Source: Nymphaea colorata (Eukaryota > Streptophyta > Magnoliopsida > Nymphaeales > Nymphaeaceae). Taken from it: a stretch of 64,000 nt of DNA. The stretch covers positions 20,391,149 to 20,455,148 of the forward strand of contig NC_045146.1 in NCBI RefSeq assembly GCF_008831285.2, in the 5' to 3' direction. The notes beneath the pieces are model-generated. The model did not search any database, was not told the origin of the DNA, and saw only the letters and a list, made by a program, of their open reading frames with translations. This document shows positions 12,290-23,543 of the stretch, piece by piece; positions within the stretch are counted from its first letter, which is position 1; every line of letters starts with the position of its first letter. The translations under genes and the position numbers were made by a program.

Positions 12290-13130
12290 TTTACGAGAAA
12301 TTGCCTGAAAATGATGTGTTGGGCGTCCTGCTGTGGAAGAGAATCGGTATCCCAAGAGTAGTTCCCTTTCTTGTCGTATTGAGGCTCAAGGAATCCGGTA
12401 TCTTGATCTGATCAGCTGATGCCACAGGTATTCGAACCGACTGCCTACAGATTCGGTTCCGACTTTGGGCATGGATAAAAGAAGGGAGTCGAGATGGGCA
12501 ATGAAAAGAGCCGTAAAGGCTGCAACAAGTTCGGCTTGGTGTCCAAGAAATGGACAGGATTTCCTCGCGGCCGAAAGAATCGGTGGTGCCTTTAGGGAAT
12601 GTGTTGTACATCGTTGATTGTAAAATGGAAGGAAGAAGGGACCCATGGGGTCTTCTGCTGTGAATTTTGGCCGTAAGAGCTGGAAAGCGGCAGCAGGTGG
12701 CTTCTCCTCGAATCACTCAGTCCCTTCTGCCCAAGCTATCCCATCTTCCCCCCGCCCCCGTTTTCTTTCACTCCACAAGGACCCCTCACCCGCAGCAACG
12801 TTAACGTCTCTCCCAGGCCACACGTAGACGCCTTGCTGGCGTGTGCGTGGGCCAGCTGGAACGCGGACGAAAGAGGATTCCCGCGGACGCTCCTCTGGGT
12901 TGGAAACCCCGACGCTTCCAGCGGCATCCTGGTCCACAGGACGACCCCACCTGTCGCCTCCCCATTGGTCGACTCATCGGGATTAGGCACGACGCTTTTG
13001 CTTTAGTTTTTGCCCCTCGAACGATCACCGTCACTCCCTGTCCTTATCGGCACTCCCACCTCCTCCCGCCGGAGTCCAGCTTTCAGACGTCCGCGTTCGT
13101 GCTCTTCCTCTTCCACCACTTCCTTTTGTT
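12290..13130. promoter_or_regulatory. GC-rich promoter-like island, no gene assigned
   Basis: The region is markedly GC- and CpG-richer than its surroundings. It contains a CCATTGG (CCAAT-box type) word near 12961 and a TTTATATGG TATA-like word near 13133 on the plus strand. Overlapping ORFs of 60-140 codons exist in several frames, as expected from GC-rich sequence, and none has recognisable motifs. It could be the promoter of a non-coding transcript or a decayed gene. Confidence 0.3.
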
Positions 13131-14680
13131 TTCTTTATATGGAACGTTTGCTAATTAACATTTTCAATTATCTGTTTAACAGTGGTGATCGTGTTCATTT
13201 GAAGTTGATTAATTTCTTGTGAGGTTAATAGGAACCATGTAGCTAGCGCTCGGCAGTTGAAGATTACTTGCTACTTATACCTCAGGTGGTGAACGCGGTG
13301 GAATGGGGGAGACCCACCTTGGCGTATGATATAAGTGTTTGGCTTTTTTGGTTTTCTTTTATCATCAACAGACTGCTGTTTGTTGATGCATATTCTTGTA
13401 CCGACATAGATAGGGTCCTGTTCACATGAACTTGTTCGATTAGTCTGCTCTAAATCCGAGTTCGATGTTTAATTGAGCTCTGACATGCAGGCAACATCTG
13501 ATTAATCAAGCCCAGCTGTATTAATATATATTGATATTTCATTTTGTGTCCTGATTATCTCATTACAATTCGGGGACAAACAGTTTTCCGTATTATTGAA
13601 TTTCTTTCTGTAAATGGCGAACAGCAACCGAACTACAGATGCTAATTTGGTGAAACTAAAAACGCATTGATATCTTGTTTATTTCATTAATGTGAAAATC
13701 GACATCCCAACTACAAGTTAATCTCCACAAATCTAGGACTATAAGAACAAGGTATTCTCTTGCGTCAAGTTTTGTGTGTGTGTTGTATAGCTTCAAACGA
13801 AGAGATTTCTCCAACAGATTAACTGTTATGATCATGTGTCTCCAGCCTTAATGTACCACGGCTTCTAAATCATGGATGCATAAAAACAACCATTTGTTAG
13901 CCGGATCATCATGCCGCAAACATGTGTAGTTTACGTCCTTTTTCTCTTTAGTAAACATATTTTTTACTTTTTTTCCTGAAATAGTGTGGGGTTTCTGTCA
14001 TACAACACCAACTTGCTTTACATAATTAGAGTTGCGGTGCTAATCTTCGGTGCAAAGTTTGAGCCATGCATGTGCAAAGCTGCCAAAGGAAAAAAAAGGA
14101 CAGATGGGAACGCAATGTAGTAGACATGAAATTCGGTTCATTTAACATTTCAAGCTCCACAAGACCATTTTATGTGTTCACATTACTTTGGAGGCATCTA
14201 ATCGTGGTACTAATCGCATAAAGGAAGCACTAGGAATCCTTTCACGGTATTTATGACTTTTTTGTTTTCCTTTCAACAATAAAATCAAAGTGCCTTGCAC
14301 ACTAATTATTAAGTACACTTTCTTTGGAAAGCTATCACAAGGGTGCTCATGTATCAGATTTCAAATCCTGTGAGGGCCTTATATATGTATCCAGACCAAC
14401 CAGGACGGGATCATATAAATTGCACCTGAATAGTTAATTGAATCTAAAATTGTTATCAAGTTTTCTTTTTATTTCGGTAATATCTATATTTATGTGAATC
14501 CGAATCTCACTAGACAAATAGAACTTGTAAGGGGGTAAACTCAAAGATAGTGTCACCCAGTTACATACTCCTGATCTCTCATCTGGTAATCCTGCCCGCC
14601 GGTTCCAATTTGGCTCATTGGTTCACAGGAAAGATTGCAACGAAACCCGGGAAAACAGCTAAAAAAAGGTAAGAATAATA

Positions 14681-14687
14681 AATAATT
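14681..14687 (+). promoter_or_regulatory. Candidate HD-Zip I binding core AATAATT
   Basis: AATAATT fits the AATNATT core bound by HD-Zip I proteins. A second match, AATTATT (flanked by G as AATTATTG), lies at 14879-14885 in the likely 5' leader. Both are upstream of an HD-Zip I gene, so autoregulation is possible. The motif is short and common in AT-rich DNA. Confidence 0.25.
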
Positions 14688-14790
14688 AGAGACTGAAAAG
14701 CAACAGGCACCAAAGAGAATTCCACACGCCATGTGATTTGATTGGTCCACACCATCATACTGGAAAGCCACATACTCATCCAAACGTCCT

Positions 14791-14800
14791 TTTATATATA
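14791..14800 (+). promoter_or_regulatory. TATA box of the HD-Zip I gene
   Basis: TTTATATATA lies about 140 bases before the start codon. This places transcription initiation near 14825, in AGAACACGCGCACACC. The implied leader of roughly 110 nt has no upstream ATG. Confidence 0.6.
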
Positions 14801-14933
14801 TGTGTGTGTGATTATCTACAAGAACACGCGCACACCAACCAAATTCATCAACGCCATATTCTCATCATCTCCTTAATTAATTATTGTTAGAAAGGGAAGC
14901 AGAGGAGAATAAAGGAAGGAGCCTCTCGCATTA

Positions 14934-17247
14934 ATGATGGAGAGGGAAGGGTACTGCACAGGAGATGACGAATCGGATTCAGTGACGATCATAAGACCCT
15001 CCTCTTCCCACAAGGTCAGGAAGAAGAGGAGGTTCAGCCAAGAGCAGATCAGGTCCCTGGAGAAGATATTCGAGAACGAGACCACCAGACTCGAGCCCAG
15101 GAAGAAGGTGCAGCTGGCCAGAGAACTGGGGCTGCACCCCAGGCAGATCGCCATCTGGTTTCAGAACAGGAGGGCTCGGTGGAAGACCAAGCGCGTGGAG
15201 AAAGACTACGGCCTCCTCAAGGCAGATTACGATGCGCTGCTTGCTAGCTTTGAATCTCTCAAACAAGAGAAACAAGCCCTTCTTGAACAGGTAACTTGTA
15301 AGTTTTGCTGTTTGCTGCTTTCTGGTTCATCATATATTCTTCGCGAAGATGGTTTCTGGAACTTCAAATTGAATTTCTTACTAGAGAAAAATACTTTTCT
15401 TTTTCTCGGATTGATCATGCGATTGAAGCGAGCATGCATGTTCCGAGAATCCAAGGTGATCTCGTATTCTTCCCCTTGAGAAGGAAGCTGCCTTCTTAGG
15501 ATTGCTGTGCATGCTGTTACATATATTAAGAAATTAAGATCCATGAGCGTACTAAGCAAATTATAGAACATCCGGCTCATCCCCCTGACTTCGAAAGGCT
15601 GTCTGAACGGCCCTCTCATGAACACAAGCCAGTAGCCATGCAGGAGCGAGCTGAATTGATGCTTGCTTATGTGAAAATTAAATGTTTGTTCTCCAAAAGT
15701 ATCTAGAATATTTATGCGTAGATCCTTTTTTGCAAAACACGTCTCCGTAACATATTTTTTCTGTTCATGATTTGTCTGATCACAAGTCATTAAACCTTTT
15801 TTCTTTCTAATGCAAAAATGAATCTTTGAACGACTTAATTAGACCACTTAGTGAGTCTACATATCTAGAGATAGGCCATGTATAAGCCTTCATCGCCCTG
15901 CTCCTGCGCTGCATGAAAAAGAAAGAAAGAAAAAAGAAAACTCATACAGTGAATAGGTAACCTTGAAACTTGGCCTTGAGTTTTTCACCTTCACACCATT
16001 CCCTTAGACTCACTTTACCATATCAATTGAGCTGCCTATTGCGCAATGATTGGTTCAATTATTGAACTTATGCTGGTTGTCAAATCCATATCGGATTATT
16101 CGGCTTCTCTGACACACTGCTAATTAGGGTGTGAATCATGCGTGACATGAGTGTGGGACACGCTATTATTAGCATGACCAGCACCTAACAATTAACACAT
16201 GCTATCTGCGATAGTTACGTAGTTTTTTAGCATCTTCTGTCATATCTTAGAAATAGAAACTTACTTTTAACATAAACAGCGTAAGAGATAACAAAACTAT
16301 TTAAAATAACAAACACGAACCATCCGTTCTTGTCTTGTGAAAGTTTCGAAACCCCTGTATTTATTTCGTTCAAGCAACCTACTCGATCGGTTGCAACCCT
16401 GGAGGATGATCGTTGCTTCGAAAATAAGAAACTTTTATTTAGTATAAACATTCATTTGTATCTTTCCAGCTTCAAGGCGAGGAATAAATTAGTAATCTTC
16501 CGCGTCCGTGACTCTAGTGGAGACAGGTCGAACGGCCCACCTCTTCGATTCGAGGAAGGGTCAGCTTGAGCCGGTGTACGTGCCCAGTCTGCCTGGTCCA
16601 TCATATATATATATATATAGTCCTTGAATTATCTGATCCTCCTGGTCCAAACTTGACACGCACAACCAGATCTACAGTACAGTTGCCAACATAAATTTAC
16701 AACAGTTCTAGATCCATCCCTGCATTGGATCTTCTCTCAGATCCCGGTCTGTAGCACAAAATATGGGCTTAGATCTGCTTCATATCGGAAATGCTTGAGG
16801 GGATATATACTTGCAAGTTGCATGAAACGGGCAAGTAATTAAGCAAACTATACTGCTGTTTGTTCTGATATACAGATAGAGAAGCTGAGCAGGCTGTTGG
16901 AAAAGCGGCCCGAGTCGGATGCCGGGGAGCAGAGGGCATGGTGCGAGAACAGCGTTGAAGGCTGCTCGGAAAATAGAGACCGGAAATCGGGCTGCCAAAA
17001 GGACATGATGGGTCGGGAAGGAGAACCAGATATGAGGTCGGGTTTGTTGTCAGACAGTGAGTGCAGCAAAGCGATGGAGAAGTCGAGGAAGGAGGAAGAC
17101 CAGGATCATCAGGACGGGGTTCTCGCCGAAATCAACGGCTATGGCTGCGGACCCTCTTGCTTTTCTGGTAGATCCTACGGCCTGGAATCGTCATTATGTT
17201 GCTATCCTGACCAAATTTCGCAATGGCCTTGGGAGCTCTGGCCTTAA
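14934..17247 (+). CDS. HD-Zip class I transcription factor, ATHB7/12-like
   Basis: Two coding exons, 14934-15290 and 16876-17247, joined at a phase-0 GT-AG intron of 1585 bp, give 242 residues. Residues 30-87 form a homeodomain, with [12 protein letters not shown] at its start and the recognition-helix signature [10 protein letters not shown] at 75-84. It is followed directly by a leucine zipper with leucines at 95, 102, 109, 116 and 123. The intron falls inside the zipper, between residues 119 and 120. The [15 protein letters not shown] and [10 protein letters not shown] words and a C-terminal aromatic motif (QWPWELWP, ending at the stop) point to the HD-Zip I clade of ATHB7 and ATHB12. Those are nuclear, ABA- and drought-induced growth regulators; this role is known of the family, not seen here. 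HD-Zip I proteins dimerise and bind CAATNATTG-type sites. Two tandem ATGs (14934 and 14937) start the frame; the first is used. It has no START domain, so it is not HD-Zip III. Confidence 0.93.
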
Positions 17248-20201
17248 ACGTGCCGACTAATTATAGAGAAGAAGAAGAGGAAGAAGAAGTTGGTCATACG
17301 TTGCGGTGAGTTGGAGATGTCGGCCGTTCCTGTAAATTACAAGCGGTCATAACAAGAAAATGCATCGAGATGCTACTAGCTAGCTAAAGCTTCATTAGTT
17401 TGTTGATGGGGGGACGTAGCCCTCCCGTTTGTGCATGTAACAATACTGGACAAAATCTTCCTTAGTCTCTGTCTCTGTCTCTCTCTCTCTGTTATTATGT
17501 GGATCTGATTTACTGACATTTAACAATCAAGAACTGAACTTTTTCCTTCATGAAAAAACCCATTTTTATGTCAACTCTCTCCCTCTCTTTCTCTATCTGG
17601 CTTATAAAATCTGCCTTAACAAGAACACCATTTCGATATTAAATTCTAGGTTCGGACTTTTATAGATTTCAGCACTGTAATTATTTCGTAAGAAAACAAC
17701 TGAAAAATGTGAGATTCAATTTGGAAATATAGCTGAATGCACGATCGCAAAAAACATGTTGTACATACTTGTCTGTTGTGGACTATGCCCAATTGCCCAT
17801 GCATGGTGTTTGAGCCGCTGACTATAGATCCTACTTTTGAGGCAAAAAGCTGAAACAAATGAAACGCTTTTACCTTTATCTGTAAAACAAAAGTTAATGA
17901 GAGTAAGAACATTGTTTGATTGCATGAAACATAAATTCAACTGTAAAATTCCAAGTGTAAAATAACGGATTTTTAGTTGAACTCCTCCAAATGTTTAAAT
18001 TAAATGGTACGTAAATGCTATCTTTTTTTTTTTTTTCTTTCTTTCTTTTCTTCCAGTTTCGTTAGAGTGAGTAAAGGAAGTCCCACCACCTAAGTGAAAA
18101 CCAAAGCCTCTTTCCTACCCTCAAGGTCCAGGCAGCACTGATGCTTGGGATGGAGCCCATATTGAACCCTTCTATTAGCACAAAAAGTATGTGGTGCCCA
18201 TGCCATTAGAACCAGCAACTTCCCATCTACGAATGAGATTGAGTTGCTATGCATACCTTTGTGCACGCACGAAAGGGGATGTGGGGTATTGTTGAAATCT
18301 ATTATAAAATGATGGGCATTTTTTTAACTTTTTTTTTGTTTTTTCAAATCCCTTTTACCCTTTTAAAAAGTTTCTTTTCTTATTCTAGCAAGGGTATTTT
18401 GGTCATTGCATAACCTGGTGCATGCATAGAGTGTGCATATAACCAGCCTCATCTAGAAACACCCCCCCCATGCTGGTTGAAGGCTTAGCCAGGAAGAATT
18501 ATTTGATGATAATTTAGGTACAAATCATCACCCAAAGATTCTGCCACGTAGCTTCCAATAAGTGGGATGAATGCTAACGATACTATCTTGTTGAACATGA
18601 CAAAAAAGAACTGCAAACAATAATGCATCATATTCATGATTTTTTACCTACAAAAAACGGCGTTCCTCTTGAACTTATCAAGGTGAAGAAAATTTTCAAC
18701 AAAGTCATTTAATGTGTCAGCATACTGGTTCTGCAATAGAGTAAATAAACTTTTCCTAGCAATCACCTCTATAACAATCTCTATTATTGGTGGCCCTCTT
18801 GCCCACCCGGGATGAACCAGCAGCAAGGTTCATTGTAACAGCTTTATTGACCAAGCATGTTTGGCTGAGCGGCTAGAGTACAATGGAACCAAAGTAGAGA
18901 CTAGTCTTGGTCTACATGATGCATGCCGAGTTCCGAGCTCCAGTTAAATAATGTCTGTCGTTAGCATGCCAATAGGATTAGCTTGAGATTGATTCTAACT
19001 TCTAAGCATGGATTAATGAGGTGCCCTTGCACCAGAATTGAACGAGGTTTACAAGCACATATTTGGTTCAATCAATGCTGTTTGAATGTTCCCTTTTTTT
19101 GAGCTCACATTGTCACCTCTGCATTCATCAAATTCATGTTTTTACAAATGTAATATAATAAAAGTACTGAAATGCATCACTTAGTCATTATTATATAACA
19201 AGGGTGGAGTAGGTTTTAGATGCCCAATAAAGGATTTGGTTATACATTGGCTGCTTCCATTATCGAAACTCTTATGTACTCAACAAAATTGATTTGCTAT
19301 GCTACAAAATGGTCCAAAGTTACTTGGCCTGTTTCCTCTATTACCCTAGCGGTCAAATTATGCAAAAAATAGCACATACTATGTTCTCATGGCTTTTTTT
19401 CAAATGTAAGAGTCCCATGAGATACTATACGTTACAACTTAATCTTATGGTACTCCATTATGGAGCGCTTTGTTACTTGTAGTATCATCTCATCAAAAAG
19501 AAAATCTGGATCTGAACCCTTTTAAGTGGGCAGGAGCAAGACCTTATTCAGTATGTTTTCTTGACTCCAAAGTTGCTAAACCAAACCGCACATCAGTATG
19601 TTAACTATCTTCTCAATGTTCTCGTGATGCTCATCAGCTGCATCATCGTCTCCATATATGGAGGAGGAGAGCTACCAGTACCCCGAAAAGGGAATAAACA
19701 AAAGGAGATATACTGACGCGCGAAAATGTCACCAAATATCTGGTCAATATGAGTTACACTATTACTGATGATTAAGCAAGAACGTCGATAAAAGTGATGT
19801 CAGCAGATGGAGGTGAGGGGAAAGAAATGGAGAGGTCGACGGTGAGAAGAGAAGGAACGAAGCACTTGTCGTAAGGAGAAAGGGATCTAAGATTTCCTTG
19901 TCGAATGTGTGATGTTCTTCTTGATTTCACCCTGTTTTTTCTGGATATTTTATCTTAAATGAGCTAAAATCTAGGCAAATAAACTTGCCTAAATTTTGAA
20001 GTGGTAAAAGGTAGGATAAAAGATCCGTCTTGCTAGTAAAAGGCGGACTGGGAATAAGACCTATAGAAGGAATGATTAATTCAATGTTGTTAAAAACCAA
20101 AATTTGTTGCATATTGCAAGAGGGATCTAATGAATACATGGTTATCTACAGGCTTGATTTGCGAAAAATATATTACAAATGAGGATCATATCATGGATTC
20201 C
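17248..20201. other. Intergenic
   Basis: The first few hundred bases are probably the HD-Zip I 3' untranslated region. Beyond that the region is AT-rich with short ORFs only, and I recognise no gene or complete mobile element. Confidence 0.5.
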
Positions 20202-20209
20202 ATCTACCT
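20202..20209. repeat. Target-site duplication, left copy (ATCTACCT)
   Basis: This is the 8-bp direct repeat flanking the hAT-like element. The identical right copy is at 23096-23103. Eight base pairs is the typical hAT duplication length. Confidence 0.85.
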
Positions 20210-20714
20210 TAGGGCTGCACACGAGCCGAGTCGAGCTCGAGCTTGCCCAGCTCGAGCTCGACTCGACTCAACGAGCTCGAGCTCGAACTCGAGTCGAGCT
20301 ACCTAACACAAGCTCGAGCTCGACTCGATTAACTCGATTAGCTCGTCTAAATAAAAATGATCCTTCTTTTTAAAATATCTAGTAAATTTCATGACGTGGG
20401 ATGAAATTTGTGAATCACTCAACTCTGCCAACAGTTTAGAGCTGCAAATAGACACCATTTGGTATTAGACTGTTCTCATTATTAAATATTATAGAATCAT
20501 AAGCTGATGACTGAACTGAACAAAATGTAAATAGGACATAATGTATACAAGGAAATAAAAGTTTAAAATTAGCTACACAGTATGGTAAAATAACAGCCAA
20601 CTTCAGTAGCTTCAGCATATGTCCTTTGATGGAAAAACAAACGAGCAGATTCAAGTCCAGATCTGAGCAGAGCATCATCTCCCAGAGGAAATTGGATAAT
20701 AGCAGCAAAGTATT

Positions 20715-21240
20715 GAGCAAGCTTTAGAATATAGTTTGAGAAAACGTAGACAGGAGTCGAGATCAAGGCTATGCAGAACAGAAAATAACCCATGACCTCT
20801 GGCTTTGCATGTAAATCCCCAGCATCCTCAACCTCCCAGCTCCAAAGGCCTGTCCACACAGTGTCTCCAAAGCACTTCCCATACCCAGCTGCCATGATCA
20901 CCAAAACCCAGTTCAAATTTCCAACAGAAATCATCCAATACATAGATGATATAATAAAGGACATGCTCCTTAGTGCAGAACAGAAAATACGCAAATGATA
21001 TAATACAATATATGTTCCTTAGTACAGAACAACTAGCAGATAGAAACAAAGCATTTTTGGTTTGATGTCATGGGCTGCCATGTCTTACCAAGAAGCCAAA
21101 ACCCAGCCCTGCAACCACATAGTTCTCTATGGACACAGCAGCGAGCTCCATAGCCATAGCTTCTTGCTCTCTATCAGTGATCTCCTGCACAGAGTGGGAC
21201 TGCTCTGGTTCTCCAGCAGGGGAAGTGCGTTGGAGACAAT
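20715..21240 (-). pseudogene. Truncated MATE (DTX) transporter fragment inside the hAT-like element
   Basis: On the minus strand a first exon piece (about 21240-21090) carries PLLENQSS and ESKKLW in one frame and ELAAVSIENYVVAGLGFGFL in another. The second frame ends at a GTAAGA donor. A CAG acceptor at 20889 starts the second exon, which reads [18 protein letters not shown] then RMLGIYMQ, hallmarks of plant MATE antiporters. It is broken in several ways. The stretch expected between ESKKLW and ELAAVSI is missing, with a frame change. About six bases are added after MQ. A frameshift follows RSWVI, giving a stop near 20770, and the next MATE-like words ([14 protein letters not shown]) lie in another frame. 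Only the N-terminal third of a normal ~480-residue protein is represented. The intron shows it came from genomic DNA, not a processed transcript. Confidence 0.82.
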
Positions 21241-21414
21241 CTAGCTTACAATGAAGTACGTCAAACATGAGAAGCTAACAACCTAAAAGAATTTAACATG
21301 AGAAAATGTTGTACTTTTACAGATGGATGCACATTCTCGCTGTTCTACTCTTTACTGGCAGGCCCTTTAGTGTAATGTGCACTAAATATTATTGCAGGAT
21401 TCCCAGCCATGGCC

Positions 21415-21620
21415 CATGAATGAATGAATGAACAGAAAAAATCATCCCAGGCAACAGAGCAAGAAACAACGTGAGAAGATAAATAAAAAGAAAGAATAAT
21501 AAAAGCTATTTATTTCAAGCCATGAATGAATGAACAGAAAAAATCTTCCCAGGCAACAGAGCAAGAAACAACGTGAGAAGATAAAGAACAAGAAAGAATA
21601 ATAAAAGCTATTTTTTTCAA
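21415..21620. repeat. Tandem duplication, two copies of ~105 bp
   Basis: Two near-identical units start with CATGAATGAATGAA, contain CCCAGGCAACAGAGCAAG and CAACGTGAGAAGATAAA, and end in AATAATAAAAGCTATTT. They differ by a few substitutions and a 4-bp repeat-unit change. The duplication lies in a non-coding part of the hAT-like element. Confidence 0.92.
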
Positions 21621-23095
21621 TGTTTCATGCCTAGACCCTTTAGTGCCTAAGTGAAGGCCTTGCACACAGGTGGATCAACACATGCCTGGCACACATGTCA
21701 TAAACAATATATAAAAAGAATTTATGTTAATGAAATAAAAAATCACGTGAACATGAAGGAAGAAAAAGGAAATGTGGATCAATGTTGTTCCTGTAAAGCT
21801 TGGTGAACAAGATTTAAGAAAGAAAATATTGGACAGGCGAGATTTGAAGGTTTCTAACATGGCTAAAAACCGTCGACTGCTTAGGAAGAGCAAATTTCTT
21901 CCAAGCAATCACTTTGCACGAGGAAAAAAAATAACAAAATCTCTTTGACCCCTTTCTAGCCTTCTTTCTCATTTCTAACCACCAAAATAGGCATTGCATC
22001 AAGAAATTCAAAACAACAAAACAGGCTTCACAAAACAGGTAAGAAGGAGGAAGAGGAAGAAGATGAACAACAAGGAGAAGAAAAGAAGGTTGAAGGGGTA
22101 CCTGACGTGAAGGCGGGGGCAGAAAGCACGCCTCTAGAAGCAATTACGACCTCAATATTTATCCCTTTCTAAGATCTCTGCCAAAATAAAAAGCAAAAAA
22201 ATGATTAATAAGAGGATGAAGTCAAGGATTTGTTTGAAAGCACAGGCGCAGCACAAGATGTTCAAAACTTTGACCCCTGGAGGAGCATTAGCATACCATC
22301 GGGCGTTAGGCAGAGCAGAGGGCGGTGGTGGGCCGGTGGCGGTGGCAAAGAAGGAAAATGAGGAGGAAATGCAGACAGTGGAGCTGTCGTTCACGTGCTT
22401 GTGCAGACCCTGCGAAGGTGAGTCTGTGAGGATGAGGTGTCACCGTGTCACGGACTCACGAGAGTTTAAGAGAGAGAGAGGCAAAGAAAAAGCGCATGAA
22501 AAAGAGGGGAACATACCTGGTGCTCACACAACAAGCGTTGCCAATCTTTTGGGTCGTCTCTGGATGCTCATTTGTGTTCTTTTCATTGTGTGGACTGTCG
22601 TGGGGAGCCTAAACGAAACGCAGACGGCAGGCCGGATGGTGGAGCTGGTGGTTAGATGTTGAATGCCATTGCCGGACGGTGGAGCTGGAGCCTGGTGGTT
22701 AGATGCCAAATGCCGGCCGGTGGTCCGGTGGAGATGGTGTGCGGCGGTGGCGGTCTGGGCCGTCTGGCGGAGAGGAGAGGACTGGATAGATAGTCGACGG
22801 AAGAGAGAGAAAAGGGGAAAAGAACTTATAACCGATCAATTTTTACCCTAAACCGGTGAACCGGTTTTGGTAAATTTGTGTTATCGGTTTTCAAAATTTA
22901 AACGGTTTTATATAAACGAGTCGAGTCGAGTATAAACGAGTCGAGTTCTTAAAACTCGAACTCGACTCGTTTACTCATTCGAGTTTCATTGTAAGCTTGA
23001 ACTCGACTCGTTTATAAACGAGTCGAGCTCGAGCTGAGTTTAACCGGGCGAGTTCGAGTCGAGCCCGAGCTGGCTCGACTCGTTGTGCAACCCTA

Positions 23096-23103
23096 ATCTA
23101 CCT
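23096..23103. repeat. Target-site duplication, right copy (ATCTACCT)
   Basis: Identical to 20202-20209. It marks the right boundary of the hAT-like element. Confidence 0.85.
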
Positions 23104-23470
23104 TTAGTAACTAGCTAGGATAAGGCAGAGGAGTGTGGTACATGCATGTGCGGACCATAAAAATAATATAGGAGTCATTTAGTTGGGAAAGCATATCATA
23201 CTAGAGAGGGTAAGATGGTGATGAGTTGTAGGAAGATCGATTGTGCATGTATCATAACAACCCTGCCCACTCGGACAATGGGCTTCGGCTGGTAGCTGGT
23301 GGATTCCAACCGACCTCCTAACAGCTTTGGTTTCAACCCTAAGGGCCCGTTTGATGGGCGGGGTAAATTGAGAGGAACGGTTGAAAAATGTACGGGCGGA
23401 TGAAATTTCACCCGCCTGACTGAAAACGTAATAAACATGGTGAAAGTTCACTCGTTTGACGTAAATGGGA

Positions 23471-23543
23471 GCGGGTGAAACTTCAACCGCTCGAAAGTCC
23501 GAGCTCGCAGCTCGGACTTTCGACCGGGTGAAGTTTCACCCGC
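23471..23543. repeat. 73-bp near-perfect palindrome
   Basis: The inner arms CGAAAGTCCGAGCT and AGCTCGGACTTTCG are perfect complements around a 3-base centre. The outer arms GCGGGTGAAACTTCA and TGAAGTTTCACCCGC extend the hairpin, with minor mismatches in between. It lies 128 bases inside the left end of the PIF/Harbinger-like element. Confidence 0.9.

Larger units (their letters stand above)
6690..14780. other. Long intergenic region
   Basis: No gene could be assigned with confidence. It holds a local 67-bp duplication near 8274, a compound microsatellite at 10206-10307, an exon-like ORF at 7536-7781 (minus) and a GC-rich island at about 12290-13130. The last kilobase or so is the promoter side of the HD-Zip I gene. 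The remaining ORFs are short and without recognisable motifs. Confidence 0.45.
20210..23095. mobile_element. Non-autonomous hAT-like DNA transposon, 2886 bp
   Basis: The left end reads TAGGGCTGCACACGAGCCGA. The inverted right end reads TAGGGTTGCACAACGAGTCG. Both run into arrays of CGAGTCGAGCTCGAG-type words, as in plant hAT subterminal regions. Perfect 8-bp duplications (ATCTACCT) flank the ends, which supports a bona fide, fairly recent insertion. I find no transposase. Instead the element carries a broken MATE transporter fragment with an intron (20715-21240), a 105-bp tandem duplication (21415-21620) and a GC-richer segment (about 22240-22780). It therefore resembles gene-capturing 'Pack'-type elements. 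The hAT assignment rests on duplication length and end sequence. Confidence 0.85.

Noticed and set aside
16340-16569. ORF in the HD-Zip region at 16330-16569
   Set aside because: It lies within the intron, with no link to the homeodomain frame and no motifs.
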